Below, piece after piece: positions 13,315 to 19,528 of a stretch of DNA of 20,592 nt; the first letter of the stretch is position 1, and each line of letters opens with the position of its first letter. The DNA is from a virus: positions 1 to 20,592 of IMG/VR virus record IMGVR_UViG_3300042449_000200, one strand, 5' to 3'. The position numbers and the translations under genes were made by a program. The notes under the pieces are model-generated. The model searched no databases and was not told the origin of the DNA. It saw only the letters and a program-made list of their open reading frames with translations.

Positions 13315-13324
13315 GGGGTAGACC

Positions 13325-13468
13325 ATGAGCCATTGGCTAATCGCAGCGACCGGAGTTGCCTACCTATGGGTAAGTATTGAGCAATTCCACAAAGGCAATA
13401 TGAGTACCGGAATGGTTTGGGCAGGTTATGCGTTTAGTCAAATCGGCTTGTGGAGGCTTGCATCGTGA
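13325..13468 (+). CDS. 47-aa membrane-associated small protein
   Basis: The frame starts at the ATG at 13325 after GGGGTAGACC and ends at TGA 13466-13468, overlapping the next GTG start. The peptide begins MSHWLIAATGVAYLWVSIEQ and has two hydrophobic stretches (about 4-17 and 29-43) separated by a polar turn, suggesting a small hairpin membrane protein. Trp and Gly are frequent. No family was recognised. Its placement between SSB and DUF3310 genes gives no clear functional link. Confidence 0.6.
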   Translation: MSHWLIAATGVAYLWVSIEQFHKGNMSTGMVWAGYAFSQIGLWRLAS

Positions 13469-13695
13469 GTGCTAACGACAAACAGGTAGGCGGCACGCAT
13501 TACAGGCTAACTATTGAGCCGTGGGATTACATTATCCAAAACAATCTTGGTTATTTAGAGGGAAATATAATCAAATATGTAACCCGCTATAAGGGTAAAC
13601 ACGGGGTAGAAGATTTACAAAAAGCTAGGCATTATCTTGATAAGTTAATAGAGACACTTACGGAAGATGAATCATGGACAAAGCAGACAAAATAA
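13465..13695 (+). CDS. DUF3310 (SaV-like) protein
   Basis: The best start is GTG at 13465: GGAGG lies 8 nt upstream and GTGA overlaps the previous stop. It gives a 77-residue product beginning (f)MSANDKQVGGTHYR. The family hallmarks are VGGTHY, IEPWDYIIQNNLGYLEGNI (about 16-34), KYVTRYKGK and the ending EDLQKARHYLDKLIE. DUF3310 proteins are very common in phage early regions and in phage nucleotide/primase fusions; the biochemical role is not settled. An in-frame GTG at 13450 is possible but lacks a ribosome-binding site. It overlaps the next gene by 22 bp. Confidence 0.88.
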   Translation: MSANDKQVGGTHYRLTIEPWDYIIQNNLGYLEGNIIKYVTRYKGKHGVEDLQKARHYLDKLIETLTEDESWTKQTK

Positions 13696-13859
13696 AGATG
13701 GCTTTGGAATTCCTGCAAATGGGTAGCAAGCTAGACATTAAGTCAGCTATTACGGTTTTGCAGTCTATCCGTGATTCGGACGATGTGTGTGTGTCCTGTA
13801 TCAGCCCTCGGGAGTGCGAGTTTAACGACCGCTGCCAAAAGGGTGATAAGTTGAGATGA
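13674..13859 (+). CDS. 61-aa small protein with C-terminal cysteines
   Basis: The ATG at 13674 lies inside the end of the DUF3310 gene (22-bp overlap) and the stop overlaps the next ATG as ATGA. The N-terminal 35 residues are helical (MDKADKIKMALEFLQMGSKL). The C-terminus has CVSCISPRECEFNDRC: C-x2-C, then two more Cys, a possible small zinc knuckle. No family was recognised. Confidence 0.6.
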   Translation: MDKADKIKMALEFLQMGSKLDIKSAITVLQSIRDSDDVCVSCISPRECEFNDRCQKGDKLR

Positions 13860-13993
13860 AAACCTCTGAGATGCAGGAATTGTTAGGAGGATGCAGAGAA
13901 TTTATTGCGATTCTGTGTGATGAATTTGAGCTTGAATATCCACTAGAACTGTTTGCGGAAATTGCCGTAGCGTTAGGCGAGACAAATGATTAA
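13856..13993 (+). CDS. 45-aa acidic small protein
   Basis: The frame starts by ATGA coupling at 13856 and ends at TAA 13991-13993, 8 bp into the next gene. The peptide starts MKTSEMQELLGGCREFIAIL and continues CDEFELEYPLELFAEIAVAL. It is acidic, amphipathic and mostly helical. No motif is visible. Both overlaps and the codon-level compactness favour a real gene, but the length leaves doubt. Confidence 0.5.
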   Translation: MKTSEMQELLGGCREFIAILCDEFELEYPLELFAEIAVALGETND

Positions 13994-14207
13994 GAATACC
14001 CATCCGTTGTGCTTTGACAGTTTGGCGCAATATACCTTGTGGAAAGCAGCCGCTAGGCAGAGTAACCCAGGCGGCTCGCATATCTGCGCTGACTGTACAC
14101 CGGAGTATCAGGCGAAGATGATAAAAGACCAAAGATGCGAAAAACCTTTGGCGAGGTTTATCCGTGAAGATGGTGAGATGGTGGGGAAAGCCAAATGGAG
14201 AGAGTAA
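13986..14207 (+). CDS. 73-aa putative zinc-binding early protein
   Basis: A basic protein beginning MIKNTHPLCFDSLAQYTLWK, with HICADCTPEYQAKM in the middle and RCEKP after it. C-x2-C plus the nearby His and a further Cys suggest a single zinc site. Similar short proteins (an HPLCF-type start followed by ICADCTP) occur in proteobacterial phages next to NinB-type genes, as here; the function is unknown. The stop overlaps the ninB start by 13 bp. Confidence 0.68.
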   Translation: MIKNTHPLCFDSLAQYTLWKAAARQSNPGGSHICADCTPEYQAKMIKDQRCEKPLARFIREDGEMVGKAKWRE

Positions 14208-14554
14208 AGTTTACCCTTACCGCAGACAGGTCTAGGGTTAAGCACATTATAGACATATCACCCGATGGGTGGGTTGTAGAGGTGCGAGAGCCTAGCCGTA
14301 CAAAGGATCAGAACGCCTTGTATTGGGCTACCTTGCACGACCTGTCGGAGAATGTAAAGATAGACGGTAAGCAGTATTTGGCTACCGTTTGGCATAAATA
14401 CTTTAAGGAAAGATTCCTGCCTGGGCGCATCATAGAGCTACCCTACGGGCATATTGTGGAAGCAGAGCCTAGTACGGCAGACCTTACGAAAGAGCAGTTT
14501 AGCGAGTTTATAGAGCAGGTCATGGCGTTTTATCATTTGAACAAGGAAGAGTAA
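14195..14554 (+). CDS. ninB: NinB-family recombination protein
   Basis: A 119-residue protein with NinB features: a beta-rich N-terminus (VKFTLTADRSRVKHIIDISP), then VVEVREPSRTKDQNALYWA (about 28-46), and a C-terminal QFSEFIEQVMAFYH. The REPxRTxxQNxxYWA block is the recognisable core. NinB (lambda Orf) binds ssDNA and SSB and replaces RecFOR functions in loading recombinase, so it fits with the ERF, exonuclease and SSB-like genes upstream. Length is slightly shorter than lambda Orf. It overlaps the upstream gene by 13 bp and the next by a one-base TAATG. Confidence 0.87.
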   Translation: MERVKFTLTADRSRVKHIIDISPDGWVVEVREPSRTKDQNALYWATLHDLSENVKIDGKQYLATVWHKYFKERFLPGRIIELPYGHIVEAEPSTADLTKEQFSEFIEQVMAFYHLNKEE

Positions 14555-14700
14555 TGAAAACAATACTAGCCATTGCGCTAATAGTATCCAGCACCACAGT
14601 CTACGCTCGGTGCTTTTCGTCTACCTTTGTAAACGGCTACAAGGTAACTGTGTGTACAACTTGCTGCACACCAACAGGATGTATGACAAGCTGCCTATGA
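14554..14700 (+). CDS. 48-aa secreted cysteine-rich microprotein
   Basis: The TAATG start junction couples it to ninB, with GGAAGAG as ribosome-binding site. Residues 1-18 (MKTILAIALIVSSTTVYA) are a clear Sec signal peptide: a Lys near the start, a hydrophobic core and a V-x-A cleavage site. The mature part of about 30 residues starts RCFSSTFVNG and has six cysteines (C20, C34, C37, C38, C43, C47), so it should form a disulfide-rich periplasmic or secreted peptide after host DsbA oxidation. No transmembrane segment remains after cleavage and there is no lipobox. The stop overlaps the next start as ATGA. Function unknown; periplasmic inhibition or superinfection exclusion are guesses. Confidence 0.7.
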   Translation: MKTILAIALIVSSTTVYARCFSSTFVNGYKVTVCTTCCTPTGCMTSCL

Positions 14701-15029
14701 CACACAATACTTACTCTATGGTGCTCAAGGTTGTTACGGAACAAAGCCCCATAAACTCCGAATCCGTAGCTAGGAACTTTGAGCTTGCACCAGGGCATAT
14801 ACAGCAAATCCTGCGTAACTTGCACCAAGCGAGACTTATATATGTAAAGGAGTACCGTCCTGACAAGCGTAATTGCTTGCGCCCTTGGTATGCGGCAGGG
14901 GACGAGATGGATGCTGAGAAGCCTCCTGTTAAGTACGCTACGGAGCGCAGAAAGGAAAGACTGTTAGCAGCTAAGCAACCATTTACCCCACGCAGGGATG
15001 TAGCCTCGGTATGGATGACGCACCTATAG
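14697..15029 (+). CDS. Winged-helix DNA-binding protein
   Basis: The ATG at 14697 overlaps the previous stop as ATGA, giving a 110-residue protein. Longer in-frame starts at 14610 and 14679 run back through the Cys-rich gene and are less likely. Residues 5-55 have the winged-helix pattern: helix YSMVLKVVTE, SINSE-type turn (INSESVARNF), recognition helix APGHIQQILRNLHQARL and a beta wing IYVKEYR. The C-terminal half is basic and probably disordered. It is likely a phage transcription factor of the early-late switch or a repressor of early genes. The next gene overlaps its end by 19 bp. Confidence 0.65.
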   Translation: MTHNTYSMVLKVVTEQSPINSESVARNFELAPGHIQQILRNLHQARLIYVKEYRPDKRNCLRPWYAAGDEMDAEKPPVKYATERRKERLLAAKQPFTPRRDVASVWMTHL

Positions 15030-15211
15030 ATACTTGGTCGGAGGAGTGGCGGCTAGAGTGCGAGGCACGCCATGTATTAGGTCTAAAGGACAAAAAGTCT
15101 CGTACTGCCTACTTAGGCAGAATTAGAACTAAACGTGGCGATCAAGCCGCAGAAGTATTAGAGGGAGCTGTGCATCGTGCGTGGAAACTATCGAAACAAG
15201 AAACTGCTTGA
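15011..15211 (+). CDS. 66-aa helical phage protein, DUF7696-like
   Basis: The protein contains WSEEWRLECEARHVLGL, then KSRTAYLGRIRTKRGDQAAE and VLEGAVHRAW. Short phage proteins with a W-x-x-ECEARxVL start, an R-x-x-YL-x-x-I/V-x-x-RG middle and a terminal W are common near NinB and HNH genes, and I believe this matches DUF7696 (recalled, not searched). Function unknown. It overlaps both neighbours (19 bp and 35 bp), typical of this compact block. Confidence 0.65.
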   Translation: MDDAPIDTWSEEWRLECEARHVLGLKDKKSRTAYLGRIRTKRGDQAAEVLEGAVHRAWKLSKQETA

Positions 15212-15470
15212 GGTTGTCAGACAGTCACCCTGTCAGCATTGCGGAGCAGAGGACGGAACAGTAATTTCAGCTCATAGCAATTGGTCGGAAGATGGTAAGG
15301 GTATGGGGATTAAGGCTCACGACTACAAGATAGCAGCATTGTGCTTTAGGTGTCATTCAGAGCTAGACCAAGGTAAAACTATGACTAAAGACGAACGTAA
15401 ACAAATGTGGCAAAATGCACACAATTCTACTATCGCTTGGCTGTTTACCTCGGGGAAGATAAAGCTATGA
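15177..15470 (+). CDS. HNH-like nuclease, YbcO/DUF1364-type
   Basis: The start is GTG at 15177, with a GGGAGC-type ribosome-binding site about 8 nt before it. Its 97 residues hold a treble-clef/His-Me finger: SPCQHCG (about 17-23) and LCFRCH (about 55-60) give two C-x2-C pairs for zinc; ISAHSNWSEDGKGMGIKAHD lies between them, and the CH-x-x-LD ending follows. This matches the YbcO-like structure-specific nucleases found in nin-type regions of lambdoid phages. A role in processing recombination intermediates is inferred. The stop overlaps the next ATG as ATGA. Confidence 0.78.
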   Translation: MRGNYRNKKLLEVVRQSPCQHCGAEDGTVISAHSNWSEDGKGMGIKAHDYKIAALCFRCHSELDQGKTMTKDERKQMWQNAHNSTIAWLFTSGKIKL

Positions 15471-15841
15471 GCTTAAAAGACAGGCTTGTTAACTGGTCGT
15501 TTGCTATGCAGGGTGCTACTGGTCCACAGCCAGATAACCATTGCAGGTCTGCCGAACGTATGTATACGCCTGAGACGGGATCGGTTTGGGATGAAGAGCC
15601 GGAGGATAAGATTGAGCCGGATGTGCTCGATGCTAACTTAGTAGAGATAGCCGTGTGTGGATTGCGTACCGATTTGCGTACCGTTGTAAAAGCACGCTAT
15701 ATTAGTTTTCCGTACCACAACATAAATCATGTGGCGCACTTTGTAAGAATGTCACCAAAAAAGTTTACAAACAACTTGGAAGAAGCACACCGCAGACTAT
15801 CCAAGAAACTAGGAGAGCACGATGGAAGCACAACTACTTAA
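15467..15841 (+). CDS. Q-like antitermination/late gene regulator
   Basis: The ATG at 15467 (ATGA overlap, GGGGAAG upstream) gives 124 residues. A start at 15407 would add a tail translated from the HNH gene and is rejected. The N-terminal half has MSLKDRLVNWSFAMQG and NHCRSAERMYTP, as in the short phage antitermination Q family. Residues about 55-115 resemble sigma-70 region 4/HTH: ARYISFPYHNINHVAHFVRM then SPKKFTNNLEEAHRRLSKKL. Q-type proteins bind RNA polymerase at a late promoter and allow read-through of terminators. Its position near the end of the early operon is where lambda has Q, so it should switch on the leftward late unit starting in 7073-7908. Confidence 0.72.
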   Translation: MSLKDRLVNWSFAMQGATGPQPDNHCRSAERMYTPETGSVWDEEPEDKIEPDVLDANLVEIAVCGLRTDLRTVVKARYISFPYHNINHVAHFVRMSPKKFTNNLEEAHRRLSKKLGEHDGSTTT

Positions 15842-15989
15842 CCCTGAATTCGTCTACACACCAATCGGCACTTGTATTACTAAGCGCTGGCGTTTGCAAG
15901 GATGGATTCCTGCGAGTGAAGACCCCGAGATTATTGCCAAGTGGCAAAAGATTCAGGCGTTATCAGCCAGGACTACTTTAGTTTCTTGA
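15822..15989 (+). CDS. 55-aa conserved small phage protein, last early gene
   Basis: The ATG at 15822 has AGGAG 6 nt upstream. The peptide contains NPEFVYTPIGTCITKRWRLQ and GWIPASEDPEI. Short proteins with an F-x-Y-x-P-x(3-5)-T-x-I start and a GW-x-P-S-(E)-D motif are common in phages of Proteobacteria, with unknown role. It ends the rightward operon and overlaps the Rz stop region on the opposite strand by 17 bp. No terminator is visible here. Confidence 0.68.
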   Translation: MEAQLLNPEFVYTPIGTCITKRWRLQGWIPASEDPEIIAKWQKIQALSARTTLVS

Positions 15990-16479
15990 CCCATTCGTAA
16001 CAGGCGGCTGCGTAAGCGGCTGCTTCATCTGCCCTGCGGGACTCGTTAAGAAGAAATCCCGAAGCCTGATCTGAAAGTCTTGCGCCGGAGGTGGCGTTGT
16101 TAGGATTGCCGGAGGTATCGGGTTTGCCGGACACGGAGCAACTATTGGTGGCGTAACGGTCGTACAACCCTGCATACTCACTAGCAAGCCTGAGATTATC
16201 AGAAAATAGATCATCGAGCTTTTTGCGGTTTTCAACATGGCTTACCTCTATCTCTTGCGCTAACTTGGCGTTATTACGCTCAGTTTCAATTAACTTATCC
16301 ACGGCTTGACGCAATGCAATATTAGCCTCGTTTTGCATCTTGCCTACCATAGCCTCGTGCTTATTGTTTTTGTACTCTGCGGTCAGATACCATCCTGAAG
16401 CCGATCCTAGACCAAATGCTAGGACAATAGCTACAAGCGTAGAGTTAAGGTTTGTTAGCAGGTTTAATATGTATGTCAT
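15973..16479 (-). CDS. Rz: i-spanin (Rz-like inner-membrane lysis protein)
   Basis: A 168-residue protein from the ATG at 16479; a TTG at 16491 would add four residues. An N-terminal membrane anchor (about 14-32, LVAIVLAFGLGSASGW) is followed by a long charged coiled coil (AMVGKMQNEANIALRQAVDK and beyond) and a polar C-terminus ending WVKKLK. That topology, last position in the lysis cassette and the embedded lipoprotein gene identify it as the inner-membrane spanin. It pairs with Rz1 through the periplasm and fuses inner and outer membranes in the last lysis step. It overlaps the holin end by about 35 bp. Confidence 0.88.
   Translation of the reverse strand: MTYILNLLTNLNSTLVAIVLAFGLGSASGWYLTAEYKNNKHEAMVGKMQNEANIALRQAVDKLIETERNNAKLAQEIEVSHVENRKKLDDLFSDNLRLASEYAGLYDRYATNSCSVSGKPDTSGNPNNATSGARLSDQASGFLLNESRRADEAAAYAAACYEWVKKLK
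15978..16238 (-). CDS. Rz1: o-spanin (Rz1-like outer-membrane lipoprotein), nested inside Rz
   Basis: An 86-residue frame entirely within Rz in another reading frame, the lambda Rz/Rz1 arrangement. It begins with a signal peptide (MLKTAKSSMIYFLIISGLLV), ends the signal with MQGC and uses C25 as the likely lipidated residue. The lipobox is slightly atypical (Met-Gln-Gly-Cys) but acceptable. The mature part is proline-rich (TPPIVAPCPANPIPP, TTPPPAQ), typical of Rz1. It is anchored in the outer membrane and binds the Rz coiled coil C-terminus. Its presence indicates a Gram-negative host. Confidence 0.88.
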   Translation of the reverse strand: MLKTAKSSMIYFLIISGLLVSMQGCTTVTPPIVAPCPANPIPPAILTTPPPAQDFQIRLRDFFLTSPAGQMKQPLTQPPVTNGSRN

Positions 16480-16684
16480 CGTATGTCGCAAACCCTATAT
16501 AAGCCGCTACTACAGCCCCTACAAACCCGTAGAAAGGTAGGGCAATCTGCCCCAATGTAGCCGATTCTGTAGCCAAGATAAGCAAGGGAAAGAATAGCCC
16601 GCCTAACATGGATAGCCAAGCCATCTTGCGCCGATTGCGCCAGCGGTCAGTATCCGGTAAGGTCGATTGAGGCGTATCTTGCAT
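16445..16684 (-). CDS. Putative holin with two transmembrane segments
   Basis: From the ATG at 16684 the product is 79 residues: a charged N-terminus (TDRWRNRRK) then two hydrophobic segments, about 21-39 (MAWLSMLGGLFFPLLILAT) and 46-66 (QIALPFYGFVGAVVAAYIGF), and a short polar tail. This topology between endolysin and spanins matches phage holins, which form holes letting the endolysin reach the cell wall. A start at 16717 would add residues that are only an alternative frame of the endolysin gene. It overlaps the endolysin by 38 bp and Rz by about 35 bp. Confidence 0.75.
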   Translation of the reverse strand: MQDTPQSTLPDTDRWRNRRKMAWLSMLGGLFFPLLILATESATLGQIALPFYGFVGAVVAAYIGFATYDDIHIKPANKP

Positions 16685-17147
16685 TTCCTGCCATCCGGTT
16701 AATCCAACCTTTCCCAAAGTGCTCCCATGTACTGTTAACCGTGTAAAAGTTTAGGCGGTCTGCCATCATCTTAAAAACGGTTCTCGTGACATTAGACGCA
16801 TTTGTTTTAGAAAGGGTCTCGTTACCTACACTTCCGTCAGGAACAGCGCCTACGGCTTTCTGAAGCCATTTAGCGGCATTACCTGCGCCGTGGTTCACAC
16901 AGCCATCAAAGAATTGGTATGCAATAGGGAACGGCATCTCGCCGCACCTATTCTTATCCCAAAAGGCACGCTTGTAGATAACTATCGCCTCGTTCCGGTT
17001 CATGGTCTTCATGTCACCATGAAAGCCATTCTCTCGTGCTGTGCCGATAGTTACACCCCAATTAGTCTCGCCGCCCAAATCTTCCTTGATATTGGCGTAA
17101 CCGCCCTCATGTCCCAAGACTCGCTCGATAGCTATGTCAAAACTCAT
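16647..17147 (-). CDS. Endolysin, GH108 N-acetylmuramidase
   Basis: A 166-residue muramidase. The GH108 pattern is complete: LGHEGGY with catalytic Glu near residue 14, DLGGETNWGVTIG (23-35), KRAFWDKNRC and a C-terminal peptidoglycan-binding-like domain with WLQKAVGAVPDGSVGNET (about 94-111). It cleaves glycan strands of peptidoglycan. There is no signal peptide or membrane anchor, so export should need the holin encoded next. Its ATG overlaps the stop of the metallophosphoesterase gene as ATGA. Confidence 0.93.
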   Translation of the reverse strand: MSFDIAIERVLGHEGGYANIKEDLGGETNWGVTIGTARENGFHGDMKTMNRNEAIVIYKRAFWDKNRCGEMPFPIAYQFFDGCVNHGAGNAAKWLQKAVGAVPDGSVGNETLSKTNASNVTRTVFKMMADRLNFYTVNSTWEHFGKGWINRMAGNARYASIDLTGY

Positions 17148-18184
17148 TTTTTCTTACGCTTCCATTTAACAAAGTCTGCGCCCTCAAACGGGTCCCAAAA
17201 CACTTTAACCATGTCTGGGTGGTCTTGAGGTAGATCAGGGTTGATAACTGTCATACAAGCAGGGGATAGAGATTGATCCCTAAACCCACGCTCTTTTGCG
17301 TAACTGTCAAAAATCTTGTACGAGGCTACTTGGATAGCATGGCATACCTTGCCTGTAGACGGGTCTTTGATCAACCCATAACCGGAGGTGTGTTTGTGTC
17401 CACTAATCATAATGTGGTCACGCATACCCATCTGCGCTGCTTTCATCTGCCCGTGTGTAGGATTCCATTGTGAATGTCCGGCAAAGTCATGCCGAGCATT
17501 AACGATAATTTCCCGCTTGTTTGGAAAGCGTAGACCGATACGGCACTCGCTTGACTGATACAGGGTATTAGACTGCTTGCTAATCCACTTAATAGGGTCG
17601 CTAGAGCCTGACCACGCATCGTGATTACCGCCGATCATATACAGCCATCTCGTGCGCTGAATGAACCACTCGGCTAGTTTCCATGCCTGATCTGCGGAGG
17701 TGCTTTGGTGGGCATAGAGCCTCGCTAAGCGTCCAACCCAGTTGTTAGTGGTATCGCCTACGTTAGCACCCCAAATGCCCTCTTGGTGCGTTAAATCACC
17801 GTGTTGGCGTATTGCGTCTAGGTCTGTACCGTCATCGTCCACATGAGGGTCTCCAAAGTGGAGAATCCCGATCACGCCTGGGATGTGTACCTTTATCGGA
17901 ATAAGTTTGGTAGCCTCTTGGTGTCGCTTTTTCTTTTCAAACTGCTTAATCCGGTGCTCAACCAATTCGTCTATATCTATGTCATCGTCCGGCAGGTTAG
18001 ATACCGTGAACTCAGCCTTAGATGTAGCGCCATTAGGAAAACGCATCTTGTAGGTGTTTATCCTAGATGCGAGAGTGGTAACAGGAATCTTTAGAGCATT
18101 TGCCGCAGCTTGTTTACTAGGAGAATCTTGTAAAGCGTTCCAAGCCTCGACAAGCAACTTATCTGCTATGGGTGGTGTTGGCAT
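17144..18184 (-). CDS. Metallophosphoesterase with N-terminal helix-turn-helix
   Basis: A 346-residue calcineurin-like phosphoesterase. Motifs in order: GDPHVD (111-116, D-x-H), VGD (about 142-144), GGNHD (175-179), a His in NARHDF (about 221) and SGHKHTSG (261-268, G-H-x-H). All standard metal ligands for a dinuclear site are present. Residues about 8-45 (SPSKQAAANALKIPVTTLAS) form a helix-turn-helix, followed by a charged, coiled-coil-like linker (about 70-95). The combination suggests DNA-guided nuclease or phosphatase activity, e.g. Mre11/SbcD-like, but substrate is unknown. It lies between lysis-region genes and is translationally coupled to the endolysin, an unexpected position for a DNA enzyme. 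Confidence 0.88.
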   Translation of the reverse strand: MPTPPIADKLLVEAWNALQDSPSKQAAANALKIPVTTLASRINTYKMRFPNGATSKAEFTVSNLPDDDIDIDELVEHRIKQFEKKKRHQEATKLIPIKVHIPGVIGILHFGDPHVDDDGTDLDAIRQHGDLTHQEGIWGANVGDTTNNWVGRLARLYAHQSTSADQAWKLAEWFIQRTRWLYMIGGNHDAWSGSSDPIKWISKQSNTLYQSSECRIGLRFPNKREIIVNARHDFAGHSQWNPTHGQMKAAQMGMRDHIMISGHKHTSGYGLIKDPSTGKVCHAIQVASYKIFDSYAKERGFRDQSLSPACMTVINPDLPQDHPDMVKVFWDPFEGADFVKWKRKKK

Positions 18185-18191
18185 ATAGCCC

Positions 18192-18434
18192 TCAAGTTTT
18201 TAGATCACCTAGCTTGGTAATCTTTTGAATCATCCCTTTTGGAATGAAGATAAGGTTAGCGCAATCCTCGGGAAACCAAGTTTGTGCAAGCATCACGCCT
18301 TTCTTATTCTGCTTAACGAGAAACCCTGTAGACCAACAAGGCTCTGCGGTAATCTCTGCCTTTTCCCCAAACATCCATCCGTCTAGGTGGTATGCGTCTA
18401 TCCATTTGACTATCACTAGCTTGGGGCTTTTCAT
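18192..18434 (-). CDS. 80-aa small phage protein, SH3-like composition
   Basis: The protein begins MKSPKLVIVKWIDAYHLDGW and shows alternating strands: CWSTGFLVKQNKKGVMLAQT and a final LIFIPKGMIQKITKL. Phage proteins with this V-x-W-x-D-A opening, a C-x-S/T-x-G-x-L-V middle and a terminal IPKGMI motif are common and small, probably beta-barrel folds, of unknown role. It lies 7 bp before the metallophosphoesterase start. Confidence 0.7.
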   Translation of the reverse strand: MKSPKLVIVKWIDAYHLDGWMFGEKAEITAEPCWSTGFLVKQNKKGVMLAQTWFPEDCANLIFIPKGMIQKITKLGDLKT

Positions 18435-18442
18435 GTTTAATC

Positions 18443-18667
18443 CTATGGTTTAAACCGTTCATACAGAGCTACTATCACCGCCCCTAACCCTGCTACCCAT
18501 AGGATAGGTTTAGCAACTTTAGCGATCCAATCAAGAACTAGAAACGCACCCTTGGCTGCTCCAAAGGCGCTTACTACTTCTGCTGTACTCTCGGTTAACC
18601 TGTCTACCTTTACTTCTACTGCCACTAAGCGGTCATATATCTCTCGGTGTGTAACATCTTTTTCCAT
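18443..18667 (-). CDS. 74-aa coiled-coil plus C-terminal membrane anchor protein (XhlA/holin-like)
   Basis: Residues 1-34 form a heptad-rich helix (REIYDRLVAVEVKVDRLTES). A hydrophobic region follows at about 38-68, including the segment VAKPILWVAGLGAVIVALYE. This N-terminal coiled coil with C-terminal membrane span resembles hemolysin XhlA and similar holin accessory proteins. With the two-span holin at 16445-16684 it may act as a second holin or holin regulator. It is preceded by a hairpin with T-run (18682-18701). Confidence 0.65.
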   Translation of the reverse strand: MEKDVTHREIYDRLVAVEVKVDRLTESTAEVVSAFGAAKGAFLVLDWIAKVAKPILWVAGLGAVIVALYERFKP

Positions 18668-18681
18668 TGTCAGCTCGCAAG

Positions 18682-18701
18682 AAAAACCCGCCGTAGCGGG
18701 T
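18682..18701 (-). terminator. Intrinsic terminator-like hairpin upstream of the XhlA-like gene
   Basis: On the minus strand ACCCGC-TACG-GCGGGT makes a perfect 6-bp, GC-rich stem with a stable tetraloop, followed by TTTTC. It lies in the 57-bp gap between 18725-19003 and 18443-18667. In the late transcript it would reduce downstream lysis-gene expression unless antiterminated, e.g. by the Q-like protein. Confidence 0.7.
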
Positions 18702-18724
18702 ATTTATAACATATATTTAATACA

Positions 18725-19003
18725 CTACATTACAAAACACAGGACAATAGATAAGATACTTACAGCTATTACCGGAAAGAGTAAATCTAGTTTAGCGTCT
18801 AAACTCCAGCGCCAAATGTCTAAAGCCTCGTAACCGTTTAGCTTGCTAGGATCGCCTAGTTTGTATTCCCGCTGAGCGTGTTCCCGACCTACAAACACGC
18901 CTATAGCAAACAAAGCACCCGCCAAAATGTTGCCAGATAGTCCGACAACAAGTAGGCAGAGTGCTGCTGCTATACCCGCATGGGTAAAGTTGGTTTGGTT
19001 CAT
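18725..19003 (-). CDS. 92-aa membrane protein of the tail/lysis region
   Basis: The start at 19003 overlaps the upstream stop as ATGA, giving 92 residues. A longer frame to 19045 is not supported. There are two N-terminal hydrophobic segments (about 7-22 and 24-39) and one C-terminal (about 73-91), with the soluble linker FVGREHAQREYKLGD between. The GREHAQ-E(Y) motif followed by a WDxKSLLD-like WSLDAKLDLL block recurs in small phage membrane proteins near lysis genes. It may be holin-related; no direct evidence. Confidence 0.7.
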   Translation of the reverse strand: MNQTNFTHAGIAAALCLLVVGLSGNILAGALFAIGVFVGREHAQREYKLGDPSKLNGYEALDIWRWSLDAKLDLLFPVIAVSILSIVLCFVM

Positions 19004-19335
19004 GTAGCTAAAGCATCGGAAGCAGCTTCCTCTGGTGCTACCCAAGGCAAAGGCTGTGGTTGTGGAGCAGGAATAGCCGCTTGTGCAATTAGCGCATCTA
19101 CTTCGGCTTCCATAGCTGTTACACGGTCAGCGCCTAGAGCGTCTTTAGTCCACGCTACAGCCATATCTTGCGTTATATCAGCGTAGGGTGTGAACTTAGA
19201 GGCATCTGCGGGCAAGAGGTTGACCGAGTAAGTCACCGATTGACCGGATTCAGCGATAGTGAAATTCGACATTACTGCCGTTTCTGGCTCTGGAACATTA
19301 AGTGTTGAGAGCGAGTTGATTGTCCATACTTTCAT
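19000..19335 (-). CDS. Tail-region accessory protein, DUF7936-like
   Basis: A 111-residue protein starting MKVWTINSLSTLNVPEPETA, followed by VMSNFTIAESGQSVTYSVNL, a YADITQDMAVAWTKDALG block and a Pro-rich tail (APQPQPLPW). This beginning and the Pro-Trp ending are familiar from phage proteins encoded just after tail fibres; I recall the name DUF7936. A role as a small tail-associated or fibre-assembly protein is inferred from position. It is coupled by ATGA to the next membrane protein. Confidence 0.75.
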   Translation of the reverse strand: MKVWTINSLSTLNVPEPETAVMSNFTIAESGQSVTYSVNLLPADASKFTPYADITQDMAVAWTKDALGADRVTAMEAEVDALIAQAAIPAPQPQPLPWVAPEEAASDALAT

Positions 19336-19514
19336 AGTTGCACCTGTGGGATTGGGGTTACGGGGGCTTGCGTAATCGCAGCCGCATCTGATTGTTGCTT
19401 GATCTTTTGCATCAACAAAAATGCACCCGATTTTGATGGTAACTCGCCCAGAACTTGCTGAATGAAGTTAATTTCTTCGGGGGCGAGGCTAAGGGGGATT
19501 GCTTGTTCGTTCAA
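19332..19514 (-). CDS. 60-aa small protein after the tail fibre, TTG start
   Basis: The likely start is TTG at 19514, with AAGGAG 7 nt upstream. The product starts (f)MNEQAIPLSLAPEEINFIQQ, then VLGELPSKSGAFLLMQKIKQ and an Ala/Pro-rich tail. It is a typical short helical protein found after phage tail-fibre genes; one possibility is a fibre-associated chaperone. Its stop overlaps the next gene by ATGA-type coupling. Confidence 0.72.
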   Translation of the reverse strand: MNEQAIPLSLAPEEINFIQQVLGELPSKSGAFLLMQKIKQQSDAAAITQAPVTPIPQVQL

Positions 19515-19528
19515 TTTAAAACTCCTTG

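Noticed and set aside
15407-15466. Longer start for the Q-like protein
   Set aside because: These 20 codons are an alternative frame of the HNH gene; the ATG at 15467 has the ATGA overlap and a ribosome-binding site.
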